Shown piece by piece: positions 37,103-46,101 of a stretch of 64,000 nucleotides of DNA. The notes under the pieces were generated by a model. It saw only the letters and a list, made by a program, of their open reading frames with translations. It made no database searches and was not told the origin of the DNA. The translations under genes and the position numbers were made by a program. The stretch is from Bacillota bacterium (lineage in GTDB: Bacteria; Bacillota; Clostridia; Christensenellales; Aristaeellaceae). How positions within the stretch are numbered: the stretch's first letter is position 1; each line of letters opens with the position of its first letter. The stretch is taken from positions 10,166 to 74,165 of the forward strand of contig JAEZHM010000019.1 of the NCBI GenBank assembly GCA_023416585.1, read 5' to 3'.

Positions 37103-37879
37103 ATGAGAAAGCTAAAACGCAAATGGTGGATGATCGGCCTCCCTTTTGTGTTATGGTTTCTTCTGTTCTATGCCATCCCGTTCGGGCACTCTATCTACTA
37201 TTCGCTGATTGAGAGTGCGTTTTCCCCTCGGTTTTCGGGACTCGCAAATTATACGAAAGTCCTTGAAAACCGTTATTATCAACTTGCGTTCATCAATACC
37301 CTGAAATTGATCGCCTTGGGCGTTCCATGCCTGGTGTTAATTTCGCTCGCGCTGGCACTGATCGTCTCGCGGCTAAATGGACGTTGCGCTTGGGTGCGTG
37401 CCGCGCTGGTTCTCCCCTTGCTCTTGCCCAGCGCGGCACTGACACCGGCGTTTGAGAAATTGGCCGCGCTGAATGTGCAAGCCCCCGTCTATGCTATCTA
37501 CATCTGGAAAAACACGGGGTTTATGATGATTCTGCTGGTAGCGGCGATGTCGGTCATTCCGAAGGATATGTATGAAGCGGCAGCGCTCGACGGAGCAAAG
37601 GGGCTTAGGCTGTTCTTCCATATAACGCTTCCGCAGCTGGCTCCCGCGCTATTTTTCGTGAGCATATTGGCGGTGGTTTACAACCTGCGCATCTTCCGGG
37701 AGAGCTATCTGCTTTATGGCGCTTACCCTGATGAATCGTTGTATCTGATGCAGAACTATATGAACAACCACTTCCAAAAGCTCAACTATCAGAACCTTAC
37801 GGCCGGGGCGACGATGTTTGCGGCGTTTTTGTACCTGTTCGTTTGGGCCGCGTACCGCTTTGACAAAAGGAGGGCGTAG
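37103..37879 (+). CDS. CUT1-type ABC transporter permease (MalF-like)
   Basis: This 258-residue protein is shorter than usual, with six predicted helices. The first span is LPFVLWFLLFYAIPFGHSIYYSL, and the EAA loop MYEAAALDGAKGLRLFFHITLPQLAP is intact. RBS GGAAGG. It starts 31 bases after the M56 fusion, whose tethered binding-protein domain is its likely substrate supplier. No ATPase gene is present nearby. Confidence 0.88.
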   Translation: MRKLKRKWWMIGLPFVLWFLLFYAIPFGHSIYYSLIESAFSPRFSGLANYTKVLENRYYQLAFINTLKLIALGVPCLVLISLALALIVSRLNGRCAWVRAALVLPLLLPSAALTPAFEKLAALNVQAPVYAIYIWKNTGFMMILLVAAMSVIPKDMYEAAALDGAKGLRLFFHITLPQLAPALFFVSILAVVYNLRIFRESYLLYGAYPDESLYLMQNYMNNHFQKLNYQNLTAGATMFAAFLYLFVWAAYRFDKRRA

Positions 37880-37882
37880 CGA

Positions 37883-38704
37883 GTGCAAAAGATGAAATCA
37901 AGTGCCCGCATATGCCTCTCAGGTTTTGTCGGTGCGGTATTCCTGTTCCCGATTCTGATGATTGTATGCGCCTCATTCATGGGGAGGGAAGAATTGGCTG
38001 TCGTATTCAAAGCAGGCGCTCCGGTCAGGCTCATCCCCTATGAGGTGACCTTCAGCGGTTATGTAGGGCTTTTATTCAAATCTCAAACCTACATGGCTAC
38101 GTTTTGGAACTCCATGATCATTGCGCTGGCTATTACGTTTGGGCAAACGGTGATTTCAGTGGTGATTGCGTTTTTGCTGGCAAAGGTACGGCTGCGGTTT
38201 TCCGACCTCCTGCTTTTCCTGTACATCGTGACCGCCTTGATGCCCTTTCAGGTGACGCTTTTGCCGAACTATATTCTGTCCAGGCAAATAGGAATATTCA
38301 ATACATGGTGGACGCTCATTCTGCCGGGCATGGCGGCACCGTTTGGCGTGTTCCTGCTCCATCAGTTTATCAGGGGATTGCCAGACGAGATGATGGAGGC
38401 TGCGGTTCTTGAGACCGGCTCTCTACCGCGCATTCTATTTTCAATTTTTGTGCCGATGGCGAAGGCAGGCGTGCTGTCTGTGATGATTCTCGCGTTTGCG
38501 GAGAGCTGGAACATGGTCGAACAGCCGCTGGTGCTTTTGAAAGATGAATGGCTGTACCCGCTATCGCTGGCATTGAACGGGCTTAAAGCGTCCGGTACTG
38601 AAATACTCTTTCCGGGCGCGGTTTTGTTCATCGCGCCGATGGTGATGCTTTATACTCTATTTGAAGAAGAATTGGTCAAGGGACTGTCCGCTATACGATT
38701 CTAA
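37883..38704 (+). CDS. CUT1-type ABC transporter permease (MalG-like)
   Basis: This 273-residue permease has a GTG start (RBS AGGAGG 9 bases upstream) and overlaps the stop region of its partner. Six helices are predicted. The EAA loop reads MMEAAVLETGSLPRILFSIFVPMAKAG, so the usual RIDGA is replaced by LETGS. That loop docks the ATPase, so the change may mean an unusual partner or altered coupling. Confidence 0.85.
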   Translation: MQKMKSSARICLSGFVGAVFLFPILMIVCASFMGREELAVVFKAGAPVRLIPYEVTFSGYVGLLFKSQTYMATFWNSMIIALAITFGQTVISVVIAFLLAKVRLRFSDLLLFLYIVTALMPFQVTLLPNYILSRQIGIFNTWWTLILPGMAAPFGVFLLHQFIRGLPDEMMEAAVLETGSLPRILFSIFVPMAKAGVLSVMILAFAESWNMVEQPLVLLKDEWLYPLSLALNGLKASGTEILFPGAVLFIAPMVMLYTLFEEELVKGLSAIRF

Positions 38705-38715
38705 GGAGAGATTCT

Positions 38716-39843
38716 ATGCAAAAGAAACGGACGGTGCGCATTACCGCCTTCTTCTTTATCATTCTTGTGCTGCTGACCTTTTTTTCACGTACAATCTACC
38801 GCCATATGCTGCCAAACGTCCAGGTGACAGGCGTGGAAGGCGGCATTCTGCAGTACGAGCATACCTCTTATGACATCCGCATCAAGAGCCAGAAGAGCAT
38901 TTCGATCCAACTGCCCATATTGTTTACCCGTCCCCTGTCGGTGAACAGGATTTTCGTGAAGCCGAATCAGCTCGTTATGCCGGGCGATATGTTGGCCGAA
39001 TTCAATGCGGAGGACGGAAAATATCTGATCGAAGAAGCGGAAAAAAAGCTCGATTTGGCTGCCTCGACATACACCGTCTGGCAGATGGAGCGGGAACGGC
39101 GAATGGCCGACCTTTCGGCCACCATGAAAAAAACCCGCAAAGAGGCCAATAAAGCACTGCTGGAAGAAGATTACGTCCTGCTGGAAACCGGAGTTATGAA
39201 CGGGACGACGCAGACGCAGTTGGCGGCTGATGTAGCATTGTGGGATAAAACACTTGTGTCTCTTCGTGCACTGGAGAACGACCAATGGCGGCTGCGAGCT
39301 CAGGCAGGCGGTTTCGTAGAGCATATTGGTGTCAAGGAGGGCGACGAATATCCCGGCTTGGATTCGATCCTGACGCTGTGCCCGGAAGGAGCAGATTATT
39401 GGATCGGATGTGCCTGGAAAAACGCACCCGCGCTGAGAATGAACGAGTGGATTATTCAAGGCACTATTCAAAAGGGTGTGCCTTTTAGCGCCATAGACAT
39501 AGAGGTTACGGAAAATGACACGACCGTGTGGTTCGAATGCCCCGATGACGCACCTATGCCCGATCAGATTGCTTCCGTGGAAATTCTCGCGGATTCTTCA
39601 TATAATCCGATGATGGTTGATAACAAGGCATTGATCGGAAACGTTCTATATCTTCTAAAATCCAAAATAGGCGCATGGAGGCAAACGGAATATTATATCG
39701 AGGAAGCCCGCGTGAGAATCGGACTCCAAGACGGATCGCACACAGCCATCCTCTCTGGACTCAATTACAACGACGTGCTGGTCACCTCGTGGGATAAACC
39801 TATTCAGAACGGTCAAACCGTCTTGCTGACATCCTACGAATGA
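38716..39843 (+). CDS. HlyD-like membrane fusion/adaptor protein
   Basis: This 375-residue protein has one N-terminal membrane span (ITAFFFIILVLLTFFSRTIY). A short lipoyl-like strand region follows (VFVKPNQLVMPGDMLAEF-type). A coiled-coil hairpin (about 95-185, ending LVSLRALENDQWRLRAQAGG) and the second lipoyl half AGGFVEHIGVKEGDEY precede beta-barrel domains. The end (GLNYNDVLVTSWDKPIQNGQTVL) is typical of HlyD/AcrA adaptors. RBS AAGGAGAG. Adaptors normally serve exporters; here one sits in an operon with importer-type permeases. Confidence 0.8.
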   Translation: MQKKRTVRITAFFFIILVLLTFFSRTIYRHMLPNVQVTGVEGGILQYEHTSYDIRIKSQKSISIQLPILFTRPLSVNRIFVKPNQLVMPGDMLAEFNAEDGKYLIEEAEKKLDLAASTYTVWQMERERRMADLSATMKKTRKEANKALLEEDYVLLETGVMNGTTQTQLAADVALWDKTLVSLRALENDQWRLRAQAGGFVEHIGVKEGDEYPGLDSILTLCPEGADYWIGCAWKNAPALRMNEWIIQGTIQKGVPFSAIDIEVTENDTTVWFECPDDAPMPDQIASVEILADSSYNPMMVDNKALIGNVLYLLKSKIGAWRQTEYYIEEARVRIGLQDGSHTAILSGLNYNDVLVTSWDKPIQNGQTVLLTSYE

Positions 39844-40147
39844 CTTATCCGAAGGGCGCATAAAGCACGGCACGGTGCAGTGTGTATAATCTATGCCTTC
39901 TCAATGGCTGCGTTACAGTCACCGCATACCACGTTAGGATAAGCGCACAACAAAACCCTCCTACTATTTTCATGATAGTTGTTTTTTGTCCCTCTTGAAA
40001 TTACGCGATTTATTGTACCTTATCAAGGAAAACACAACAGGCTTTTTGCCCACATGCCATGCAAGCCCTCCTTTTTGCGGGGGCGGTCCCACAAAAAAAC
40101 GGGATGGATACTTGCTTTGTATCCATCCCGCTTGATCGGGCAAGCCA
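39844..40147. other. Convergent intergenic region
   Basis: This 304-base gap separates the M56-SBP operon from the next importer operon. CTATTTTCATGATAG around 39964-39978 followed by TTGTTTTTTG may be a weak plus-strand terminator. The strong minus-strand terminator at 40093-40130 lies at its right end. No gene is seen. Confidence 0.5.
40093..40130 (-). terminator. Terminator of the second sugar ABC importer operon
   Basis: CGGGATGGATAC (40100-40111) pairs perfectly with GTATCCATCCCG (40119-40130). On the minus strand it is followed by seven T's (40093-40099). It lies 18 bases after the permease stop. Confidence 0.93.
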
Positions 40148-40987
40148 TCAGCCCTTCACTGCCCCGGCCGCAACGCCTTTTGTGATCTGATTTCTGAAGA
40201 TCGAATAAAAGATCAAAATGGGAATCAATGCGACTGTCAGCGATGTGAAGAGCTTTCCGTAATCCGAGCCTAATGCGCCTGCGAAACGGCCGACCATGTA
40301 AGGGATGGCCTTATATTTTTCGGAGGACGTCATCAGGCTCATCAGTATAAACTCGTTCCACGTTCCGGTGAAGGTGATGATCGCCAAGGTGACCGTAACG
40401 GGTGCGCACATCGGCAGGACGACCCTTGTAAAAATCCGCATAAAGCCTGCCCCGTCGATTCTTGCCGCTTCCAGCAGCTCGTCGGGGATACTCTTTTCAA
40501 AATCGGTGCATAAGTAGACCCCCATGGGCAGTCCCAGCGCGATGTAAGGGATCAGCACCGCCCACCGGGTATTGTGAATTCCAGCAGCACTCACCATCAG
40601 AAAGAGCGGAAGCAAAATCGACTGCAGGGTGAGGAGTATGCCAATAATAAAAACGCCATGCAGCAGCTTGGTGATCTTAAACTGTAACTTGGCAAAAGCA
40701 AATCCGGCCATGTTGGACAATATCACCACGCCGACAACCGTCACGGCGGAATAGATCACGCTGTTATTGAAGAAGGTAAAAAAGTTGCCTTGGTTCATGA
40801 CAAAGGAATAATTGCCAAGGTATAAAGAGGGGGGGAATGAGAGTTTGTTAGTGGTCATATACGTTGTATTGGTTTTGAAAGACTGCAGTATCAGCCAGAA
40901 AAGCGGATAAATCGTCAGTACCGTAAAGGCAATCATGATCGCGTAGACAATGATTTTGGTGGGTAGGGAGATATTTTTACTATCCAT
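40148..40987 (-). CDS. Sugar ABC transporter permease (MalG-like)
   Basis: This 279-residue protein has six helices and the EAA loop LLEAARIDGAGFMRIFTRVVLPMCAP. The C-terminus IFRNQITKGVAAGAVKG is typical. It is the last gene of the SBP-MalF-MalG operon, 3 bases after its partner. RBS AGGAGGTAT. Confidence 0.94.
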   Translation of the reverse strand: MDSKNISLPTKIIVYAIMIAFTVLTIYPLFWLILQSFKTNTTYMTTNKLSFPPSLYLGNYSFVMNQGNFFTFFNNSVIYSAVTVVGVVILSNMAGFAFAKLQFKITKLLHGVFIIGILLTLQSILLPLFLMVSAAGIHNTRWAVLIPYIALGLPMGVYLCTDFEKSIPDELLEAARIDGAGFMRIFTRVVLPMCAPVTVTLAIITFTGTWNEFILMSLMTSSEKYKAIPYMVGRFAGALGSDYGKLFTSLTVALIPILIFYSIFRNQITKGVAAGAVKG

Positions 40988-40990
40988 GGG

Positions 40991-41893
40991 CTATACCTCC
41001 TTTTCCCTGAATGCTTTTCCCAAACCCGTGGTAATCAAAATAAGCACAATGCTAATGAACACCATCACCGTGGAAATGGCATTCGCCAAGGGATAATTAG
41101 GCGCCGTCGAAAACGCCGATTGGTACATGTACAGGGAAAGCACCCGCGTTTGGCCTGCCGGGCCGCCCTGCGTCATGGCATAGATCAGATCGAATGATTT
41201 CAAAGAGCCCGAGATCGCGAGGATCGCCGTGGTGATGATCACGCCGGAGAGGGCGGGCAATGTAATATGCCACAGGATCCTGGATTCTTTTGCGCCATCT
41301 ATTCTGGCAGCTTCGATTACCGCGGGGTCTATGCGTTGCATATTGGCCAGAAAGATGATCATGTAAAAGCCCGTGAACATCCAAAGGATGACGATCAGGA
41401 CGGGAATCATGGGGTTGTTGATCATTATGTAACCCGCAGTGGGATCAAAGATACGGCGGATATCCAACAGCACCGTGTCCCGCCCGTAAATGATTGCCCT
41501 GAACAATACGCCGATGATGATCGATGAAATGACATTTGGCAGATAGATCATCGTCTGAAAAAAGCCGGTTCCCTTCCTAATGAGCTTTCGCGCGAGGATA
41601 TACGCCAGCAAAAACCCAAGGGGGATCTGGCCGAAAACCGAGACACCTACAATCAGCATGTTGTTTTTCAGCGCCAGATAAAAGTTACGCGAGGGTTCGG
41701 TAAACATCCAAAGATAGTTTTTTAAGCCTACAAAATGAATGTCCGGGTTGCCGAAGATCACACCGCCGTTGTAGTTGGTCAGGCTCAGCAGAATAGAAAA
41801 GATGGTTGGAAAGGCCACGACAGCCAAGTAGATGGCTACGGCAGGTAAAACCAATACCGTATATGCAAGTCTTTTTTCACCTTTGGTTGTCAT
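40991..41893 (-). CDS. Sugar ABC transporter permease (MalF-like)
   Basis: This 300-residue protein has six membrane spans and the EAA loop VIEAARIDGAKESRILWHITLPALSG. An early FVGLKNYLWMF region is typical of CUT1 importers. It lies 53 bases after the binding-protein gene and is collinear with it. Confidence 0.94.
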   Translation of the reverse strand: MTTKGEKRLAYTVLVLPAVAIYLAVVAFPTIFSILLSLTNYNGGVIFGNPDIHFVGLKNYLWMFTEPSRNFYLALKNNMLIVGVSVFGQIPLGFLLAYILARKLIRKGTGFFQTMIYLPNVISSIIIGVLFRAIIYGRDTVLLDIRRIFDPTAGYIMINNPMIPVLIVILWMFTGFYMIIFLANMQRIDPAVIEAARIDGAKESRILWHITLPALSGVIITTAILAISGSLKSFDLIYAMTQGGPAGQTRVLSLYMYQSAFSTAPNYPLANAISTVMVFISIVLILITTGLGKAFREKEV

Positions 41894-41946
41894 ATGTGGC
41901 CTCTCCGCCCATTCATTTATTTAGTAGTTGACGTGGCTGCAGTCGC

Positions 41947-43287
41947 TTACTTGGAAGCCTTCCAAGCATCAAAGGCATCCTGGGTCGCCTTCGCAACCGC
42001 CTCGGGGGTCTGGGTGCCCATGCCAATGGCCTGCAGGCCGTCGTTCAGCGGCGTATACACGGGGCCCTCAAAGACGCCGTCGATAACCACAGTCGCCTTG
42101 TCATACTGCGTGGCCAGATTCGCCATCGCGATCTGCAGGGGCTCCAGGGTAAGCGACGCAAAATCGATATCCGTCCGGGAGGGAGTAGCCAGACCGCCAG
42201 TAGAAAGCCTATAGGTCAGGACTTCTTTGCCGGCGAGCCATTTGACCAGCCTCCAGGCAGCTTCCAGTTTCGGGGAGCCGTCTTCCAAGGCGGCACTGAT
42301 GCCATAGCCGGTGGCCAGCACAGCGGTATTGGACTTGTTGAACTTCACGCCTTCCACATCGATTTCCGGGAAAACGGTGATGAGGAAGTCCTTCTGCTTT
42401 TCGGGAGTGATCAGCGCCTGCCCAGTGGTGGTATCGGTGATGAAAGCGCCCATGCGCCAGTCGCCGTCGATATAGTATGCGGCGGTATTGGTGGCAAACA
42501 GGCCCGGGCCTTCGCCGTAGCCAACAGCCAGGGTGGATTTGTCCAGCACGCCATCATCGTACAATTTCTTGACGAAGTTCAGCGCGGCAACGAAATCAGC
42601 ATCGGTGAATTTGGCTTCGCCAGCGAGGATCTTCTTCTCCCAGCCTTCGCCGCAGAAACGGCCGGCGATCATGGAGAACAGGCAGGACTGCATGACCCAT
42701 GTGTCCTGGCTGGGCATGAGAACGGTCTCATAGCCCTTCGCCTTCAGCACGGGAACCTGGGCAACCAGCTCGGAATAGGTCTTGGCGGGCTCGAGCCCAC
42801 AATCCTTGAGCACTGCCGTGTTCACATAGAAGGCATGCGTTGCGGTGATACCCATCGGGATAATGGCCTGATAGCCGCCTGCCTGCTGCGCGGGATCAAG
42901 CGCCATCGGGAGGTAAGACTCGGTCAGCCCGTCGCGCGCGATCAGGGGAGCCAAATCCTTCAGCAGATGCTTGGTGTGCAGCGTGGTGGAACGGCCAGAG
43001 GGCCAAGCGTAGACGACATCGGGCAGATTGCCGGCCGCTGCGTACGCTTCGGTCGCCTGATGGAAGGGGTCGTTGAACTCGTCCTGGATGAGCAGCTTGA
43101 TGTCCGGATTGGCAGCTTGGAAAGCTTCCCAAACAGTAGAGGTCTCTTCCACGGCGTTGGCGGTGGTCAGGTCGCGATAGTTAAGCACGCGCAGTTCGAT
43201 GACACCTTCGGCGAAGCTGTTGGTCATGCCAACACCAAGCACCATAATCATCGCGAGGACAAGGGCTGACAGGCGTCTGAGTTTCAT
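41947..43287 (-). CDS. Extracellular sugar-binding protein (CUT1 importer)
   Basis: This 446-residue protein has a signal peptide ending NSFAEG and no lipobox. The mature part is cluster-D/SBP_bac_1 type (LPDVVYAWPSGRSTTLH, PMGITATHAFYVNTAVLKDCGLEPAKTYSEL, AAYYIDGDWRMGAF, LVKWLAGKEVLTYRL). It delivers a mono- or oligosaccharide to the two permeases encoded downstream. RBS AGGAGGAAAACC. No ATPase is encoded in the operon. Confidence 0.94.
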   Translation of the reverse strand: MKLRRLSALVLAMIMVLGVGMTNSFAEGVIELRVLNYRDLTTANAVEETSTVWEAFQAANPDIKLLIQDEFNDPFHQATEAYAAAGNLPDVVYAWPSGRSTTLHTKHLLKDLAPLIARDGLTESYLPMALDPAQQAGGYQAIIPMGITATHAFYVNTAVLKDCGLEPAKTYSELVAQVPVLKAKGYETVLMPSQDTWVMQSCLFSMIAGRFCGEGWEKKILAGEAKFTDADFVAALNFVKKLYDDGVLDKSTLAVGYGEGPGLFATNTAAYYIDGDWRMGAFITDTTTGQALITPEKQKDFLITVFPEIDVEGVKFNKSNTAVLATGYGISAALEDGSPKLEAAWRLVKWLAGKEVLTYRLSTGGLATPSRTDIDFASLTLEPLQIAMANLATQYDKATVVIDGVFEGPVYTPLNDGLQAIGMGTQTPEAVAKATQDAFDAWKASK

Positions 43288-43341
43288 TATGGTTTTCCTC
43301 CTATTTTATTGAATGAAGGCAACCCGCCTTCTACTGCTTTT

Positions 43342-43370
43342 ATCATGCTCCATGACTATTTATTTGTCAA
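43342..43370 (-). promoter_or_regulatory. Promoter of the second sugar ABC importer operon
   Basis: TTGACA (43365-43370) and CATGAT (43342-43347) on the minus strand are 17 bases apart. The -35 is perfect and the -10 matches 4 of 6. Start is near 43335, about 48 bases before the binding-protein ATG. Confidence 0.65.
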
Positions 43371-43422
43371 GCATTGCAAGAGGAAAAAAAAGCAAAATAC
43401 AAAAAGTGCACAAAAATCAACA

Positions 43423-43773
43423 AGAATGCACATCGAGAGACAATTCAATATGCGCCTCCCTATCCAACACGTTGTGTAAACAATGATTAAATACAATGGG
43501 AAAGTCTTTGCCACCGAAGTGGGCACACCCATCGACAGGACCAACTTTGGCAGGGCGCTGCGCACATACCTGTAACAATGCAACATAAAGAACCGAGGTG
43601 TCCATGCGCTCCGGCATACATTCGCCACAAACTGTGTCCGAGCCGGGGGTGATCTGCGTACACTGTCAGAAATGCTGGGGCATACAAAAGTTTCATTTAC
43701 GATGCAGCTTTATGTCCACTCCGACCTGGAAACAAAACGTGCTGCAATGAGGAAGCTGGAAGGTCTATACTAA
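43423..43773 (+). pseudogene. Tyrosine recombinase (phage-type integrase), C-terminal relic
   Basis: One plus-strand frame encodes the end of a tyrosine integrase. NGKVFATEVGTPIDRTNF is followed by the catalytic HALRHTFAT box (H-x-x-R), LSEMLGHTKVS (second histidine) and MQLYVHSDLE with the nucleophile tyrosine, ending KLEGLY and TAA at 43771. In-frame TAA codons interrupt it at 43477-43479 and 43573-43575, and the N-terminal half is missing. It cannot give an active enzyme and marks an old integration event at the left edge of the AT-rich island. Confidence 0.85.
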
Positions 43774-43808
43774 GAGGTGGAAGTGTACTCCGTGTAGATT
43801 TTACAGTT

Positions 43809-46028
43809 TCATTGGTCTTCCAGCTCAATCATACTCAGTTTTCGGTCAAGTTCTTGAACAAATTGGCTGACTGATATCTGTCCATCTAAAAACCGATTAT
43901 AGATCAAATCCATAATTTCTTCATCGGCTCCCATGCCATATAAGGGAATAGGCGTTTGTAGTGTGAAATACCGATCTAGGTTGCGAAAGGCAGCAATACT
44001 GTCGCTGGTTGCAAGCCATTCGTAATTCCTTTCAAACTCATAAACTCTATACCAGTTCTCAAGTTTTTCTTGTAATTCCTTCCTATCAACATCATTAGCT
44101 TTTGCTAGAGCTGATTTTGTTATTTCAATATTCGCATCCAACCAAGATAAATCGAAGTTTGGGTCGCGGATAGGATCATTATGATTCGGCATCAGATCCG
44201 TACTTAATGTAATGGGTAAATTTGCAGCAACAAATTCTACAAAAGCTATTGCTTTATCCATATTATGTGTATATGGGTTTATCAAGAGCAATTGCGTATT
44301 AGCCAGCACTACTGGCTTTATACTACTCGATATCGCCAAGGGCATATAAGAATAGACCTCACCGTAGGCGGCAAGAGAGCTTGCACCTCCGAATGTAAAA
44401 AGCTGCTTTGACAAATCCTCATTTGTCATGTTTTCGGGAATGTCGCTATATGTTTTTATGAGTGAGCCAGTACAAGAAAAATCAGTTCTAGTTAGCTTTT
44501 CTAGTAGCATTTGTATATCAGGTGTATTGTATATTGCTGGAGTTCCTCTACGGAGACAATCATATCGATAGTCTTCCAAAATTCCAATAGTAATAAGTTT
44601 TTTTATGAAATTTGGTTCGCTATACTGTCCGAATAGTGACATGGATGGATATTTTTCAGCATAATCCTTTGCCCAAAGGTCAATAAAATCAAGCAAATCA
44701 GCATATGTCCTTGGTATATCAACCTCTGCCAGGCCTATTTCTTCAAATGCCTTTGGACAATAACTGTTTACAGCAAAGTTATTGTAACACGGGAAAGCTG
44801 CTATCTTTTCTTCATAAGTAAGCTCATCACGCAGGAAGGGATACATATCATTTATGCTCTTCCTTATCGTATCATTACAGGCCAAGTCAACATAGTACCC
44901 TTTCTTAATAATTGCATCTAGATCGTAGCTTCTCGAATTGACAACATATATATCAGCAGAACTATCGCCACCCATCATGTGAAGCAATAGATCCGAAGTT
45001 GTTTTAGGAAAAGTATCCATTAGCTCAAATATTGCTTCGGGGTTTGCAGAGTTGAATGCTGTCAGTGGTAATTCTTGTGTCCAGCCATGAATCTTTAAGG
45101 GTTGTGATTCTAATTCGCTTGCTGCCATAGAGTAAATTCGAACTCCGTCTTCATATGGAAGAGCAAACATATCGCCAGACAAAAGTGCCCCTTTTGATAA
45201 AGGACTCATAATTGGTGTGTAAGATACCGCTTTCGGTTGGGAAAAAGAAATACTTGCATCAATCTGCCCATCACGCCAAATATACGTTGTGTCAGTTTCG
45301 CTGTCATAGCACAGTCCCCGATAATCTTTTGTAAGTGCTACCTTTCCCTCAAGTAAACCTGTTTGAATATTTAAGAGTGATAGCGATGTGAGTCGCCCGT
45401 ATCTACCCTCACCCACAAGCAATATGCCGGGCTTATAAGATGTAACCATAAGAATATTTGAGCACAGATTCAATGTCTTTTCATTTATAACATCGAGCAT
45501 CATCAAATTGCTATTTGCATTCGTCGCACTTTTGGAGATAAAATAGATATTCCCTTCTGCCATACAATATCCAAAGCTGTAATTTTGTTGGTTAGTATCA
45601 AAAGTATTTTTGGCATCAAATGAACTTACTAAAGAAAAAACTGAGGTAGAGCTATCAAATCTCCATAGTGAATCATTCAATTCATCCAGAGCATAAAGCA
45701 CACCGGCATCCGTAAGAAGAATAAACTGTGTAGGTACGCCATTCTTTGCTTCTTCTTTTATGTTTCCACATACATCTGTTTTAGCAAAATCAATAAGCAT
45801 ATGCGGTGCTTCATCGCCAAGCCGGTAGGAATACAAACCTTCAGAACGTGCTATGTAAAGTGTATCGTTGACAGATGCCACCGATTGTGCGTAATCGATG
45901 TCCCATTGGCCAGACTTTTGGTCGAAAAGTGTAAAGTCATTAGGTTCTGCATAAGAAGTGCACTGTGCAAGAATTATTACTAACGCTAATAAAAAAGTGA
46001 CCGGCAAGACCCTTATATACACCTTCAT
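43809..46028 (-). CDS. Secreted beta-propeller-like plus solute-binding-protein-like protein (orphan)
   Basis: This 739-residue protein has a signal peptide (MKVYIRVLPVTFLLALVIIL) with a cut near SYA-EP. LAQC is a poor lipobox. Residues about 35-305 have repeated short beta-strand units (DTLYIARSEGLYSYRL, GNIYFISKSATN). Residues about 309-739 read like an SBP (IFELMDTFPKTT, AFPCYNNFAVNSYCPKAF, YADLLDFIDLWAK). The C-terminus FLDGQISVSQFVQELDRKL parallels the M56 fusion's LVGEISIDEFIRVIQSKA. The layout equals the extracellular part of the M56 fusion. No permease is adjacent. It is AT-richer than its neighbours. Confidence 0.72.
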   Translation of the reverse strand: MKVYIRVLPVTFLLALVIILAQCTSYAEPNDFTLFDQKSGQWDIDYAQSVASVNDTLYIARSEGLYSYRLGDEAPHMLIDFAKTDVCGNIKEEAKNGVPTQFILLTDAGVLYALDELNDSLWRFDSSTSVFSLVSSFDAKNTFDTNQQNYSFGYCMAEGNIYFISKSATNANSNLMMLDVINEKTLNLCSNILMVTSYKPGILLVGEGRYGRLTSLSLLNIQTGLLEGKVALTKDYRGLCYDSETDTTYIWRDGQIDASISFSQPKAVSYTPIMSPLSKGALLSGDMFALPYEDGVRIYSMAASELESQPLKIHGWTQELPLTAFNSANPEAIFELMDTFPKTTSDLLLHMMGGDSSADIYVVNSRSYDLDAIIKKGYYVDLACNDTIRKSINDMYPFLRDELTYEEKIAAFPCYNNFAVNSYCPKAFEEIGLAEVDIPRTYADLLDFIDLWAKDYAEKYPSMSLFGQYSEPNFIKKLITIGILEDYRYDCLRRGTPAIYNTPDIQMLLEKLTRTDFSCTGSLIKTYSDIPENMTNEDLSKQLFTFGGASSLAAYGEVYSYMPLAISSSIKPVVLANTQLLLINPYTHNMDKAIAFVEFVAANLPITLSTDLMPNHNDPIRDPNFDLSWLDANIEITKSALAKANDVDRKELQEKLENWYRVYEFERNYEWLATSDSIAAFRNLDRYFTLQTPIPLYGMGADEEIMDLIYNRFLDGQISVSQFVQELDRKLSMIELEDQ

Positions 46029-46071
46029 TTACTTACCTCCAACTGTTGTGTTTCACCTGAAATTAAGTCAC

Positions 46072-46101
46072 ATTATATCATCTATTACAAAATATGTACA
46101 A
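46072..46101 (-). promoter_or_regulatory. Promoter of the orphan propeller/SBP-like gene
   Basis: TTGTAC (46096-46101) and TATAAT (46072-46077) on the minus strand are 18 bases apart. RBS TGGAGGTAAG precedes the ATG at 46028. Confidence 0.65.

Noticed and set aside
45940..46028. Lipobox in the orphan propeller/SBP protein
   Set aside because: LAQC has glutamine before the cysteine, which does not fit the usual [LVI][ASTVI][GAS]C rule, so an ordinary signal peptide is preferred.
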